DNA of 64,000 bases from Chelativorans sp. J32 (GTDB lineage: Bacteria > Pseudomonadota > Alphaproteobacteria > Rhizobiales > Rhizobiaceae). Of the stretch, positions 9,983-19,362 are shown one piece after another. Made by a program: the position numbers and the translations under genes. The stretch covers positions 168,277 through 232,276 of the forward strand of contig NZ_JAEQ01000005.1 in assembly GCF_000518985.1 (NCBI RefSeq), read 5' to 3'. Position 1 is the first letter of the stretch; every line of letters starts with the position of its first letter. The notes below the pieces were generated by a model that searched no databases, was not told the origin of the DNA, and saw only the letters and a list, made by a program, of their open reading frames with translations.

Positions 9983-11806
9983 TCAGGCGACGGCTAATTT
10001 CTGCTTTTCGAAGCGCTTACGCTCATGCGGATCGAGGTAGAGCTTGCGCAGGCGGATCGACTTCGGCGTCACCTCCACCAGCTCATCGTCCTGAATCCAG
10101 GACAATGCGCGCTCCAGGGTCATGCGGATCGGCGGCGTGAGCTTCACCGCCTCGTCCTTGCCGGCAGCGCGGATATTCGTGAGCTTCTTGCCTTTGAGGA
10201 CATTCACCTCCAGGTCGTTGTCGCGGGAGTGGATGCCCACGATCATGCCCTGATAGACCTTCACGCCCGGATCGATCACCATCGGACCCCGGTCCTCAAG
10301 ATTCCAGAGCGCGTAAGCCACGGCTTCGCCCGGTTCATTGGCGATCAGCACGCCGTTCACCCGGCCGGCGATCTCGCCCTTATACGGCTGATAGGAGTGG
10401 AAGAGCCGGTTCATCACCGCCGTGCCGCGCGTATCGGTCAAAAGCTCGGACTGATAGCCTATCAAGCCGCGCGTCGGGGCCAGGAACACCAGCCGCTGAC
10501 GGTCGCCGCCGGAGGGGCGGAGTTCCACCATCTCGGCCTTGCGCTCCGACATCTTCTGCACGACGACGCCGGCGTGCTCCTCGTCCACGTCGATGACAAC
10601 CTCCTCGATGGGCTCCAGGAACTGGCCGTCCTCGTCCTTCTTCATCACCACGCGCGGGCGGGAGACCGCAAGCTCGAAGCCTTCGCGGCGCATCGTCTCG
10701 ATGAGCACCGACAATTGCAGCTCGCCTCGACCCGAGACGAAGAACGAGTCCTTGTCTGCAGACTCCTCGACCTTCAGCGCGACATTGCCCTCCGCCTCCT
10801 TCAAAAGACGATCGCGGATGACGCGGCTCGTCACCTTGTCGCCTTCGGTGCCGGCAAGCGGCGAGTCATTCACGAGGAAGCTCATGGTAACGGTGGGCGG
10901 ATCGATCGGCTGAGCTTCCATGGGCTCGGCCACCGATGGGTCGCAGAAAGTATCGGCCACCGTGCCCTTCGACAGGCCGGCAATGGCGATAATGTCGCCG
11001 GCATGGGCTTCGTCGATCGGCTGGCGATCTAATCCCCTGAACGCCAGGATCTTCGAAATCCGGCCCTGCTCCAAGAGGCTGCCGTCCCGCGCGAGAACCT
11101 TTACCGCCTGGTTCGACTTGATGCTGCCGGAAGCGATACGGCCGGTGATGATGCGGCCGAGGAAGGGATTGGCTTCCAGGATGGTGCCGATCATGCGGAA
11201 CGGCCCCTCCTCCACGGTCGGCTCCGGCACGTGCTTCAGCACAAGATCGAAAAGCGGCGCCAGACCTTCGTCCTTCGGTCCCGAAGGATCGAAATTCATC
11301 CAGCCATCGCGGCCCGAGCCGTAAAGGATCGGAAAATCGAGCTGCTCGTCAGTGGCGTCGAGAGCGGCAAAAAGGTCGAAGACCTCGTTGATAACCTCAT
11401 CCGCGCGGGCATCCGGCCGGTCGATCTTGTTGACGGCGACGATCGGCTTCAAGCCCACCTTCAGCGCCTTGCCGACGACAAATTTCGTCTGCGGCATGGG
11501 CCCCTCGGCAGCATCCACCAGAAGAACGGCGCCGTCCACCATGTTCAGGATACGCTCCACCTCGCCGCCGAAATCGGCGTGCCCGGGCGTGTCCACGATG
11601 TTGATGCGCACGTCTTTCCAAACCACCGACGTGGCCTTGGCGAGGATGGTAATGCCGCGCTCTTTCTCGATATCATTGGAGTCCATGACGCGCTCATCCA
11701 CGCGCTGGTTGTCGCGCACGGAGCCCGACTGCTTCAGGAGCGCATCGACGAGGGTAGTCTTCCCATGATCGACGTGGGCGATAATCGCAATATTGCGGAG
11801 TTTCAT
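9983..11806 (-). CDS. typA: Ribosome-associated GTPase TypA/BipA
   Basis: The 607-residue protein is a translational GTPase that binds ribosomes and acts in subunit assembly and stress adaptation. The G1 loop AHVDHGKTTLVDALL, the switch DTPGHADFGGEVER and the NKIDR base-recognition motif are all present in the first 140 residues. EF-G-like domains and the BipA-specific C-terminal domain follow. It converges with ccmG, and a GC-rich hairpin without a T-run (about 9948-9971) lies between them. Confidence 0.96.
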   Translation of the reverse strand: MKLRNIAIIAHVDHGKTTLVDALLKQSGSVRDNQRVDERVMDSNDIEKERGITILAKATSVVWKDVRINIVDTPGHADFGGEVERILNMVDGAVLLVDAAEGPMPQTKFVVGKALKVGLKPIVAVNKIDRPDARADEVINEVFDLFAALDATDEQLDFPILYGSGRDGWMNFDPSGPKDEGLAPLFDLVLKHVPEPTVEEGPFRMIGTILEANPFLGRIITGRIASGSIKSNQAVKVLARDGSLLEQGRISKILAFRGLDRQPIDEAHAGDIIAIAGLSKGTVADTFCDPSVAEPMEAQPIDPPTVTMSFLVNDSPLAGTEGDKVTSRVIRDRLLKEAEGNVALKVEESADKDSFFVSGRGELQLSVLIETMRREGFELAVSRPRVVMKKDEDGQFLEPIEEVVIDVDEEHAGVVVQKMSERKAEMVELRPSGGDRQRLVFLAPTRGLIGYQSELLTDTRGTAVMNRLFHSYQPYKGEIAGRVNGVLIANEPGEAVAYALWNLEDRGPMVIDPGVKVYQGMIVGIHSRDNDLEVNVLKGKKLTNIRAAGKDEAVKLTPPIRMTLERALSWIQDDELVEVTPKSIRLRKLYLDPHERKRFEKQKLAVA

Positions 11807-11825
11807 TGGTGCTCTTTAAATGGCG

Positions 11826-11848
11826 TGGCCGCGCAAAAGGCGCGGCCA
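11826..11848 (-). promoter_or_regulatory. Hairpin in the typA 5' leader
   Basis: Perfect 9-bp arms TGGCCGCGC (11826-11834) and GCGCGGCCA (11840-11848) enclose AAAAG. On the - strand it ends 20 bases before the typA start codon, so it would sit in the leader close to the ribosome binding site. No T-run follows, so it is not a standard terminator. A regulatory role is a guess. Confidence 0.35.
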
Positions 11849-11953
11849 TGTTTCGTTGGCGTGCTCTTACAGTTTTTTTGGCCTTTGCGAAAGAGCGACG
11901 CACTTCACAGATATAGGAGCGGTTATCGCCCGCAAAAAGGCGCCCCGCAAAAA

Positions 11954-12838
11954 TCAATCCCAGGCGACGTTTCCAAACCGATCCAAAGGGATCTTCAGAT
12001 ATCGCCGGCCGTTGCCCTCGGGCTCGGGCAGCCGACCGCCATTCATGTTCACCTGGAGAGCGTGGAGGATCAGCTTCGGCATGGGAAGTGTGCGGTCGCG
12101 AGCCTCCCGAAAATTTACGAACTCATCCTCGGTACGATACTTCGTGAGGTGGATATTCTCGGCCTTTTGCTCGGCGACGGTGCTTTCCCAGCGCGGTTCC
12201 CGCCCCCCCGGCTGGTAGTCATGGCCGGTGAAGATCCTGGTTTCATCCGGCAGCGATAGGATTTCCTGGATGGAGCGCCAGAGCCTCGTCGCATCCCCTC
12301 CCGGAAAATCTGCCCTTGCAGTGCCGCCATCCGGCATGAAAACAGTGTCATGCACGAAAGCGGCGTCGCCGATCACATAAGTGATGGAGGCCAGTGTGTG
12401 ACCGGGAGAAAAAAGAACATAGGATGGGATTTCCCCGACGAAAAAGCGCTCGCCCGCGGTGAATAACCGATCCCACTGCGTTCCATCGGCAGAAAAGTCC
12501 GACAGGTTATAAATTTCCTTCCAGAGCTTCTGGACATCCACCACACGTTCTCCGATCGCCGTGGGTGCACCGGTCTTCTGCTTGAGATATGCGGCCGCGG
12601 AGAAATGGTCGGCGTGAGGATGGGTGTCGAGTATCCATTCGACCTCAAGCCCCTCCCGTTTTACGAATTCGAGAATTGCATCGGCGCTTCGCGTGGCGAC
12701 CGCCCCGGACTTCTCATCGTAATCGAGAACCGGATCGATGATCGCACATTTGCCTGTGGCCGGATCGGCAGCAACATATTGCAGCGAGCTCGTTCGTTCT
12801 TCGAAGAACGCCGTCACCGAGGGCGTTTTAGGAGCCAT
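11954..12838 (-). CDS. MBL-fold metallo-hydrolase (glyoxalase II / persulfide dioxygenase-like)
   Basis: The 294-residue protein has the metal-binding motif THPHADH, a second histidine in FSPGHT and the final GHDYQPGG motif. This set and the length fit the ETHE1/Blh-like branch rather than true glyoxalase II. ETHE1-type enzymes oxidise glutathione persulfide with one mononuclear iron, while Blh proteins act in sulfide handling; the substrate here is not proven. ATG at 12838 is chosen because GGAAG lies 6 bases upstream; an in-frame ATG at 12844 and an open frame to 13015 also exist. Confidence 0.85.
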   Translation of the reverse strand: MAPKTPSVTAFFEERTSSLQYVAADPATGKCAIIDPVLDYDEKSGAVATRSADAILEFVKREGLEVEWILDTHPHADHFSAAAYLKQKTGAPTAIGERVVDVQKLWKEIYNLSDFSADGTQWDRLFTAGERFFVGEIPSYVLFSPGHTLASITYVIGDAAFVHDTVFMPDGGTARADFPGGDATRLWRSIQEILSLPDETRIFTGHDYQPGGREPRWESTVAEQKAENIHLTKYRTEDEFVNFREARDRTLPMPKLILHALQVNMNGGRLPEPEGNGRRYLKIPLDRFGNVAWD

Positions 12839-13066
12839 GTTCATCTTCCAACGATATTGCCAGAAACGATCGAGCTTTATCCGAACGGTTCCGATCTGTC
12901 TCCACTCCGGAGGAGAGAAGCCACCCGTCCAAAATGATAAACGCTTGCCGCGAGAGTGGGGAACAACTACGGAACGGCCTTGATTTTGAACAACCGCTGG
13001 GGCATCGAAGCCCATCTTTTGCCCGCGTTGCGAGTCGCGGGCGTCCTTCCTTCAGCGGAGAAAACC

Positions 13067-13330
13067 ATGGCCGACGACATCACGAACGAGACTGCGCAGA
13101 CCGTTGCCGCCGGGCAGCTTCGCGCCTTCATCGAGCGCATCGAGCGCCTCGAGGAGGAGAAGCAGACCATCTCCGACGACATCAAGGATGTCTATGCCGA
13201 GATGAAGGGCAATGGTTTCGACGTGAAAGCGGTGCGCACGATCGTTCGCCTGCGCAAGAAGGATCAAGCTGAGCGCCAGGAAGAAGAGGCGATCCTGGAC
13301 CTCTATAAAGCTGCACTCGGAATGGTCTGA
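13067..13330 (+). CDS. gapR: Nucleoid-associated protein GapR (DUF2312)
   Basis: This 87-residue protein is almost entirely coiled coil, with [20 protein letters not shown] followed by [21 protein letters not shown], the diagnostic sequence of DUF2312. In Caulobacter, GapR wraps over-twisted AT-rich DNA, stimulates gyrase and topoisomerase IV, and is needed for replication and division. The ATG at 13067 follows GCGGAG. A terminator lies at 13354. Confidence 0.95.
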   Translation: MADDITNETAQTVAAGQLRAFIERIERLEEEKQTISDDIKDVYAEMKGNGFDVKAVRTIVRLRKKDQAERQEEEAILDLYKAALGMV

Positions 13331-13353
13331 AGCGACCCGCCACCGGTGATCAC

Positions 13354-13376
13354 GAAGGCCGCCTCGAGCGGCCTTC
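13354..13376. terminator. Bidirectional hairpin between gapR and the autotransporter gene
   Basis: Perfect arms GAAGGCCGC (13354-13362) and GCGGCCTTC (13368-13376) surround CTCGA. It serves as the end of gapR on the + strand and lies 30 bases beyond the autotransporter stop on the - strand. The T-runs on both sides are weak. Confidence 0.6.
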
Positions 13377-13405
13377 TCTGTAGGAGGCAGGATCTGCCTG
13401 CTGCG

Positions 13406-16400
13406 CTACCAGCCGATACGGATGCCGATCGTGCCGCTCAAGACGCGGCTGTCGCCGAAGTTCTCAAAGCTCGTTCTTGCCAGTGCTTCGCCGTAGATCG
13501 AATATTTGTCGTCGGCGAGGTTCAAGGTACCACCGATACCTAGCCCGCCCCAAAGTGGCTGGTTGCGATGCTCAAATCCTACATTCGCCACGTCCACGTG
13601 CCAGCTGTCCGCGAAATCATAATAGAGATTGGCGATGCCGTAGAGGTGAGAGCGGTTCTTAACGCCCGCCTCACCACGCCATTCAGTTTGCCGGTCGATT
13701 GTTATGCCAAGGCGGGCTAAGAGGCTTTCACTCTTTTGGAACGAGACAGGCGCTCCGAAGGCGTCGACGAAATTGTCGAAGCTGATGCGGGAATAGGAGA
13801 ACTGGCCCTGTGGCGTTGCAGCCCAGTGCTGTCCGAACCAGAACCTCTTGCCGGCTTCGATGCCCAGACCGTAGCCGAACGCATCCTGGTCCCGGGCAAG
13901 GTCCAGACGGGCAGTGGTGGAGTGGAGATCGCTCCTGTACCAAGTGGCGTGGCCCTGTGCGTCTACATAGAAATCATTGCTTCCGTACCAGGTAAGTGCT
14001 CCGCCGACCCCGCGGCCACTGCTCTCGATCCAGCCATTGCCGGTTTTCGAAAAGATATCGGAAGAGATTGTGCCGTAATGGGCGGTGATGCTTCCAAGAA
14101 GACTGCCGTATGGCTCCTCAGCCAGGAGCAGGTCAGCACCAGCTTGCAGTTTCCAGGTACCCACATCGGATTCGACGCCTGTGGAGGAGGTCTTCGGGAT
14201 AAGATGGCTGCTCGAGGCTTCCACGCGGCCCCAAATGCCATTCCCTTCGATCAGACCATAATGTGACGGCATGCCCTTTTCGACCGGCGCCGGTTCTGTC
14301 GCCCAGAAGCGGTTGCCAAGCCGCTGCTGCAAGGTGCCCACACCGTTGAAGGACTGCAGCGTGCCTGCATAGCTCTCGTACACCGGGACGCCTGGCTGAT
14401 AGAAGGAACGGAGATACCAGTCGCCATCCGTCGGCGAACTGATGCCGTTCTTGTAAAGGCCATATGCATACGCGCCCTGCACCATTACCTGGCTGTCATT
14501 CAGTGTGTAATTTCCAAGGAGCGAGAAAACGCCGTTTGAGGTCCCGCCGACATCGATGACTTTGATCCCCTCCGTGGTCAGCGCACCAAGACCGCCGATA
14601 TTGATCACGCGCACATTCGTAGTGCCGGATGTATCACCCGTGATGATCAGGAGATCTGTGCTTGAATTGTCTCCGCCAAGCACGGTCTCAAGTTCGAGCG
14701 TGCCGCCATTGCCTGCATAATTGCCATTGATTGTGAGAGTGCCGATTCCGTTTCCAGGCGCAATGACACCCGCATTTGTGGTGTCGCAAACAGTGCCGGT
14801 GCCTTGGAGCCGTGCGGCGCTGCGTATGGTGAGCGGGCCGCAGATACTGCCGTTCACGATAAGAGCGCCTGCATCGACGGATGTGGAGCCTGCGAAGGCG
14901 GAGCTGTCACCCGTGAGGATCAAAGCGGCACCGCCGGTCTTGACGAGAGCGCCCGTGCCTAGGATCGAGCCGGCCAGCGTCAGATCCGCATTCGTCTGGA
15001 TTGTGCCGCCCGCAGGCTCGATGAGGAAATTACGAGTCGAGGTGAAGGCAGCGGTGTTGCGCAATGTGCCGCCGGCCAGGGTGAGCACACCTGACGTCGC
15101 ACCGAGATTGCCATCTTGTGAGACCTCTAGAACACCCTCATAGATGGTCCATGGGGTGTGTTCAGTCGTCGTCCCGGTCAGCCTCCAGGTGCTGGTCCCC
15201 CGCTTTTCGTAGAATCCGAACGGGTCGAACTGATCACCCGGGTTGAATTTGGAAACATCGAAGGTGCCGTCGCCAGCACCACCAAGAACGAATCTGTCTG
15301 TGTTGGTCGCGAGGACGCGTCCATAGATCCCATAGCCGGCATGCAGCTCGAGCGTGTTGCCGCCGCCCGTGAATTGAAGCGCGGTGCCGAAACTGTCGTC
15401 GCCGTTGCGACCCCCGTTGATGACACCACCATTGACAACGGTCACACCGCCTGTCCCGACCACGGCGGTGCCTCCGTGCGCCTGAGGTCCCATCAGCGGG
15501 CCAGCATTGCCGCCATTGATCGTGCCGAAATTTGCGAGCTTGCCGTTGACAACGGTGATGCCTATCGCGCCATGATTTCCGTCCCCTATCGAGGGACCGC
15601 CGCCGTTCCGTCCATCCGCGCCCGAGATGACACCTGTGTTGTGGAGCGCTCCCCCCGTCAAGCGGACACCTTCTCCGGCGGCGCCATGGCCGCTTACTCC
15701 CGCGTTCGCTCCCTCCCCTCCTCTACCACCCCTTATCGTGCCGCTATTGGTGTATGTCCCACCACTCAGCAACGCGCCCAATCCGCCTGCCCCGCCGAAG
15801 AAATTATCCCGTGAAGCAGGCAAATGGCCGAACATACCTCCCGAGCCGCCTTCTATGAGACCTTTGTTATCAAGCGAGCCTCCCCTCATGTTGAGTCCTA
15901 TCCCGCCATTGCCCGTTCTTCCACCTCCTGTGGTGCTCTCTGCGTCATAGTTGCCGCCATCGCCGCCCGAGATGACGGCACCGACCTCGTTGACGAGCGT
16001 TGCACTGCTAAGCCCTGCACCGATACCGCCTTGGCCGGCACTCCCTGCCGTTCCCGATCTGCTCGTGCTGCCGCCGGTGCCGCCTTTGATGACGCCGTGA
16101 TTGTTGATCTCGCCGCCGGTTTTTCCCAGGCCGGCACCCCCGATGCCGCGGCTATCTGTTTGATCAGCATTCCCGCCCTTTAGCGTGCCTAAAATCGTAA
16201 TAGAGCCGCTGCCCGGAATGGTGATGCCGCTCCCATTTCCAGTGACTCCCATTCCAGTCGTTCCGTGCAACGTATACTTGCCCGTGATGATGGTAATTGG
16301 CGTGGTGGTGGGTGGGAGGGGAGTAGCTCCTAGCGAAATATCCGCCGTCAAAGTTATTGTGGAGGGAACACCACTGCCATTGGCGCCGTTGATCGCGTTG

Positions 16401-16594
16401 ATCAGTTCGGCAGGGGTAGAGGCCGAAAAGTCCATTGCGAAAGCAGGTGTGCTTAAGGAAAGGGCGGCCAAAAGGGCGACTGCAGAAACAGCGGCCCGAG
16501 GGGCGAGCTCAGAGCCACATCTTCCGCTGAATCGCATTCCGGAAGCCGCGCTAAGCAAGCCGGGGAATTTCAGGCACGAAGTAGATCTCTGCAT
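13406..16594 (-). CDS. Autotransporter (type Va secretion) with Gly-rich repeats and beta-barrel
   Basis: The 1062-residue protein has an extended signal sequence (residues 1-53, ending STPAFA). Residues about 130-430 hold six degenerate repeats of the form GG-x-x-N-x-G-x-I-x-GG-x-GG, for example GGTYTNSGTIRGG and GGALHNTGVISG. Autotransporter-associated strand repeats follow (LTLAGGTLRN, GGAALILTGDSSAFAGSTSVDAG-type), forming a beta-helix. The last 260 residues are an outer-membrane barrel. The passenger resembles surface adhesins, but no catalytic site or RGD is seen, so the ligand is unknown. ATG at 16594 has GAGG 7 bases upstream; the frame is open to 16666. The final residue is Trp rather than the usual Phe. 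Confidence 0.92.
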   Translation of the reverse strand: MQRSTSCLKFPGLLSAASGMRFSGRCGSELAPRAAVSAVALLAALSLSTPAFAMDFSASTPAELINAINGANGSGVPSTITLTADISLGATPLPPTTTPITIITGKYTLHGTTGMGVTGNGSGITIPGSGSITILGTLKGGNADQTDSRGIGGAGLGKTGGEINNHGVIKGGTGGSTSRSGTAGSAGQGGIGAGLSSATLVNEVGAVISGGDGGNYDAESTTGGGRTGNGGIGLNMRGGSLDNKGLIEGGSGGMFGHLPASRDNFFGGAGGLGALLSGGTYTNSGTIRGGRGGEGANAGVSGHGAAGEGVRLTGGALHNTGVISGADGRNGGGPSIGDGNHGAIGITVVNGKLANFGTINGGNAGPLMGPQAHGGTAVVGTGGVTVVNGGVINGGRNGDDSFGTALQFTGGGNTLELHAGYGIYGRVLATNTDRFVLGGAGDGTFDVSKFNPGDQFDPFGFYEKRGTSTWRLTGTTTEHTPWTIYEGVLEVSQDGNLGATSGVLTLAGGTLRNTAAFTSTRNFLIEPAGGTIQTNADLTLAGSILGTGALVKTGGAALILTGDSSAFAGSTSVDAGALIVNGSICGPLTIRSAARLQGTGTVCDTTNAGVIAPGNGIGTLTINGNYAGNGGTLELETVLGGDNSSTDLLIITGDTSGTTNVRVINIGGLGALTTEGIKVIDVGGTSNGVFSLLGNYTLNDSQVMVQGAYAYGLYKNGISSPTDGDWYLRSFYQPGVPVYESYAGTLQSFNGVGTLQQRLGNRFWATEPAPVEKGMPSHYGLIEGNGIWGRVEASSSHLIPKTSSTGVESDVGTWKLQAGADLLLAEEPYGSLLGSITAHYGTISSDIFSKTGNGWIESSGRGVGGALTWYGSNDFYVDAQGHATWYRSDLHSTTARLDLARDQDAFGYGLGIEAGKRFWFGQHWAATPQGQFSYSRISFDNFVDAFGAPVSFQKSESLLARLGITIDRQTEWRGEAGVKNRSHLYGIANLYYDFADSWHVDVANVGFEHRNQPLWGGLGIGGTLNLADDKYSIYGEALARTSFENFGDSRVLSGTIGIRIGW

Positions 16595-17021
16595 TCTCAA
16601 TCCTCGTTGAACAAAGCCAAGCCCACCAAGCCAAATAGTTGCCTTGGGCACGAAGCCTCCGGTCACACACGGATCGGGGCCAATCAGTTTTTGCTTGAAT
16701 GCCGATCCGCGCCATCACTTGCGCGGTCCACACGGCCAACCGGGATCCTACTCACCTAACCAGCCTGGCCGATGGCGAGTTTTGCTCATCAAAATTCCCG
16801 CACCTTCTACGCTTCGGCACGCACCAATCAGCTGTCGCCATAAGTACCGACGGCAGCTAGGCGCGTTTTCAGACCGACGCAGTTAGGGTCATTTGAATGA
16901 TATACTCAAATAACAGAAGCGATCATCCGCGTTATCGGGAATAACAGCGCGAATATAGTTTTATGCTTGTTGAGTTTGGCCTGCAAAGAAGGCATATGAC
17001 TTCTCCGCTGCGGCTCCTTTT
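16595..17021. promoter_or_regulatory. Upstream region of the autotransporter gene (no gene seen)
   Basis: These 427 bases between two leftward genes hold no convincing coding frame. The only clear element is an inverted repeat ATTTGA (16891-16896) and TCAAAT (16906-16911) with a 9-base AT-rich spacer. It lies about 300 bases before the autotransporter start, so it could be an operator or part of a distant promoter. The region near 16890-16960 is more AT-rich than its surroundings. Confidence 0.35.
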
Positions 17022-18263
17022 CTAGCCGCGGCCATTGAGGTGCCGCGTACGGCGAAGTTCCGGGAAAAGCCACGCCCAGAGCCCGGCGATGGCGACCGCA
17101 CCCACGCCGCCGAAGACCACGGCCGGTACCACACCGATAAATGCTGCCATCGTACCCGCCCGGAATTCGCCCAGCTCATTCGACGCGCCGACGAAAACCA
17201 TGTTTACGGCATTGACGCGCCCTCGCAGCCTATCCGGTGTCCAGAGCTGTATCAGTGTCTCGCGGATGTAGACGCTGACCATATCCGCGGCGCCTAGTCC
17301 TGCAAGGGCCAGAATCGACAGAAGCGGAATGGTGGAAAAGCCGAAGACGGAGGTAAAAAGGCCGAATAGGCCGACGAAGAACAGCATAATTATGCCAGCG
17401 TGATCGCGAATCGGATGGCCCGCGAGCCACACGGCCACCAGAAGCGCGCCGATACCAGGAGCCGATCGCAGCAGGCCCAGTCCCCATGGTCCAAGTTCGA
17501 GAACATCGCGCGCATAGACTGGAAGGAGCGCCACCGCGCCGCCGAGCAGCACGGCGAAAAGATCCATTGAAATTGCTCCCAGCACGATCTTCTCGCTCCA
17601 GATATAGCGGAAGCCGGCGAAGAGCGTTTCCAATGTGGGCCTCTCGGCTTCGGTCCGCTGTGGAGGCTTAGGGATCGAAAAAGCCAGGACAGCTGCCGCA
17701 AGCATGAGCACTGCTGCCACGCAATAGGCCGTTTCCGCCGACAGGCCGTAAAGCAGCCCGCCCGCGACGGGCCCGACAATCGTGGCGACTTGCCACGCCG
17801 TGGAGTTCCAGGCCACTGCGTTGGCGAAATCCTCCGCAGGCACGAGATTTGCGATCAGCGATGCGGAAGCCGGCCCTAAGAAGGCCCGGGCCACTCCGAA
17901 TACCGCGAGCACGGCAAGCACGGGCAGCACGGAGCCAAGGCCCTGCAGCGTCAGAAAAAGGAGTGCCAGAGCACAAATCGCTTCGAGGGCAATCGACAGC
18001 CCCATGATCAAGCGGCGTCCGAACCGGTCAGCGACAGCTCCCGTCACCAGGAAGAGAAGGAGCGAGGGCGTGAACTGGACGATTCCCACAAGGCCGAGGT
18101 CGAAAGGATTACGCGTCAGGTCATAGATTTGCCAGCCCACCGAAACCGAAACGATTTGGGTGGCAAAGGAAGCGAAAAGGCGGGCCGACCAGTACCGGGT
18201 AAAGGCTCCATGGCGAAAAGCCAAATATCGGTCGTCGGATGCGGAGGATTCGGCACTGTTCAT
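17022..18263 (-). CDS. MFS transporter (EntS/TetV-like exporter family)
   Basis: The 413-residue protein has about twelve hydrophobic helices from residue 20 onward. The MFS signature appears as GAVADRFGRRLIMG between helices 2 and 3. The FRHGAFTRYWSARLFASFATQI start is typical of the DHA3 drug-proton antiporter branch that includes the enterobactin exporter EntS and macrolide pumps. The cargo cannot be inferred. ATG at 18263 is preferred over an upstream GTG at 18332 because it yields the normal family N-terminus. Confidence 0.85.
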   Translation of the reverse strand: MNSAESSASDDRYLAFRHGAFTRYWSARLFASFATQIVSVSVGWQIYDLTRNPFDLGLVGIVQFTPSLLLFLVTGAVADRFGRRLIMGLSIALEAICALALLFLTLQGLGSVLPVLAVLAVFGVARAFLGPASASLIANLVPAEDFANAVAWNSTAWQVATIVGPVAGGLLYGLSAETAYCVAAVLMLAAAVLAFSIPKPPQRTEAERPTLETLFAGFRYIWSEKIVLGAISMDLFAVLLGGAVALLPVYARDVLELGPWGLGLLRSAPGIGALLVAVWLAGHPIRDHAGIIMLFFVGLFGLFTSVFGFSTIPLLSILALAGLGAADMVSVYIRETLIQLWTPDRLRGRVNAVNMVFVGASNELGEFRAGTMAAFIGVVPAVVFGGVGAVAIAGLWAWLFPELRRTRHLNGRG

Positions 18264-18480
18264 GAAATTGCTGCGGGGTGTGGGCCGCTGGCCAGCGGCG
18301 ATGACGGTGCTTTTAACCCAGGCATTTGCCACATGCGCCTATGAAATCACGCTCGGGGCCATTTTTTTCGACGTCAGGATTTCCGACCAATTTCGGATGT
18401 AAGCAATGTCTCGACCGCAGCGGACTTGTCCAACGGCTCTTGTGGCGTAACTGAATCAGAGTCGGACCAGGAGAACGGCC

Positions 18481-18723
18481 ATGAAAGTGATCTATCGCGT
18501 CGTCCAGCACGATGGCGGGTGGGCCTACAAGGTAGGCGATGTCTTCTCGGAAACGTTCCCGTCGCATGATCGAGCGCTTGCCGCGGCAAGACGCGCGGCA
18601 GGGGAGCAACGCATCGCGGGAGAGACACGCGGCATCGAATACGAGACGCCGGATGGCAGATGGCACCATGAAGTCGCATCCGGCGACGATCGCCCGGAAA
18701 CGGAAATCGACGACGTCGAATAA
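18481..18723 (+). CDS. DUF2188 domain-containing protein
   Basis: This 80-residue protein has the DUF2188 pattern: [24 protein letters not shown] followed by a helix rich in Ala and Arg and an acidic end ([12 protein letters not shown]). The family is small, soluble and of unknown function. The ATG at 18481 has AGGAG 8 bases upstream. It is divergent from the MFS gene and faces the tRNA gene. Confidence 0.85.
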   Translation: MKVIYRVVQHDGGWAYKVGDVFSETFPSHDRALAAARRAAGEQRIAGETRGIEYETPDGRWHHEVASGDDRPETEIDDVE

Positions 18724-18874
18724 CCGGAAGGGCGCCGCATGAAAGGCGCAACTGGCCGCGGTGCGAATGGAGCCGAAGCCTACGCGCGGCCGATGCCGCA
18801 CATGCAAAGCGCGGCGGCTCAACGCAGTATAAAAACGGCGGCCCAACGCAGCATTCTGTGGATTTTGGTCCGGC

Positions 18875-18950
18875 TGGTGGAGCTGAGGGGAATCGAACCC
18901 CTGACCTCATCATTGCGAACGATGCGCTCTCCCAACTGAGCTACAGCCCC
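18875..18950 (-). tRNA. tRNA-Ala, anticodon CGC
   Basis: Read on the - strand the gene starts GGGGCTGTAGCTCAG and ends with an encoded CCA. The acceptor stem pairs GGGGCTG with CAGCTCC (one G-T). The anticodon loop TTCGCAA places CGC at positions 34-36, which reads GCG (Ala). The T arm contains GGTTCGATTCC. Length is 76 bases. Confidence 0.97.
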
Positions 18951-18969
18951 GTATCGCCGGAATGGCGCA

Positions 18970-18997
18970 TTTATGTCCTGGCCATGGGGGCTGTCAA
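18970..18997 (-). promoter_or_regulatory. Promoter of tRNA-Ala
   Basis: On the - strand TTGACA (18997-18992) and CATAAA (18975-18970) are separated by 16 bases, a good sigma-70-type match. The -10 box ends 20 bases before the mature 5' end of the tRNA. Confidence 0.6.
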
Positions 18998-19068
18998 GCG
19001 CCGCGTCGCAGGACTTGCCCGGCAGCACGCCAGTAGCTACATGTCGCGAAACTTTGTGGGAGAACGGC

Positions 19069-19359
19069 ATGCTCGCGCTTTTACGCACCATAGACATGGC
19101 GCTTAACATCTACTGGTGGTTCATCATCGCGGCAGCCATTTTCTCCTGGCTTTATGCTTTCAACGTCGTCAATCCGCGGAACCAGTTTGTCGGCTCGATA
19201 GGGAATTTCCTCTATCGGGTTACCGAGCCAGCGCTGCGGCCGATACGCAACGTGTTGCCGGATCTGGGCGGCATCGACATATCGCCCATCATCCTGCTGC
19301 TCATCATTTATTTCCTGCGCCAGCTCCTCTGGACCACGATCGCGCCGGCGCTTCTCTGA
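19069..19359 (+). CDS. YggT family membrane protein
   Basis: The 96-residue protein has two membrane helices (about 12-32 and 68-90) joined by [20 protein letters not shown] and [10 protein letters not shown], the conserved YggT loop. YggT proteins are linked to osmotic stress and, in cyanobacteria and Gram-positives, to cell division; the role in this group is not settled. ATG at 19069 is preceded by GGGAGAA. Confidence 0.9.
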   Translation: MLALLRTIDMALNIYWWFIIAAAIFSWLYAFNVVNPRNQFVGSIGNFLYRVTEPALRPIRNVLPDLGGIDISPIILLLIIYFLRQLLWTTIAPALL

Positions 19360-19362
19360 AGC

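Noticed and set aside
13736..14266. Several + strand open frames across the autotransporter gene
   Set aside because: They are shadows of a long GC-rich repeat gene; the - strand frame has a signal sequence, repeats and barrel.
18875..18950. tRNA-Ala as an integration site
   Set aside because: No integrase, att duplication or foreign genes lie beside it; the neighbours are core genes.
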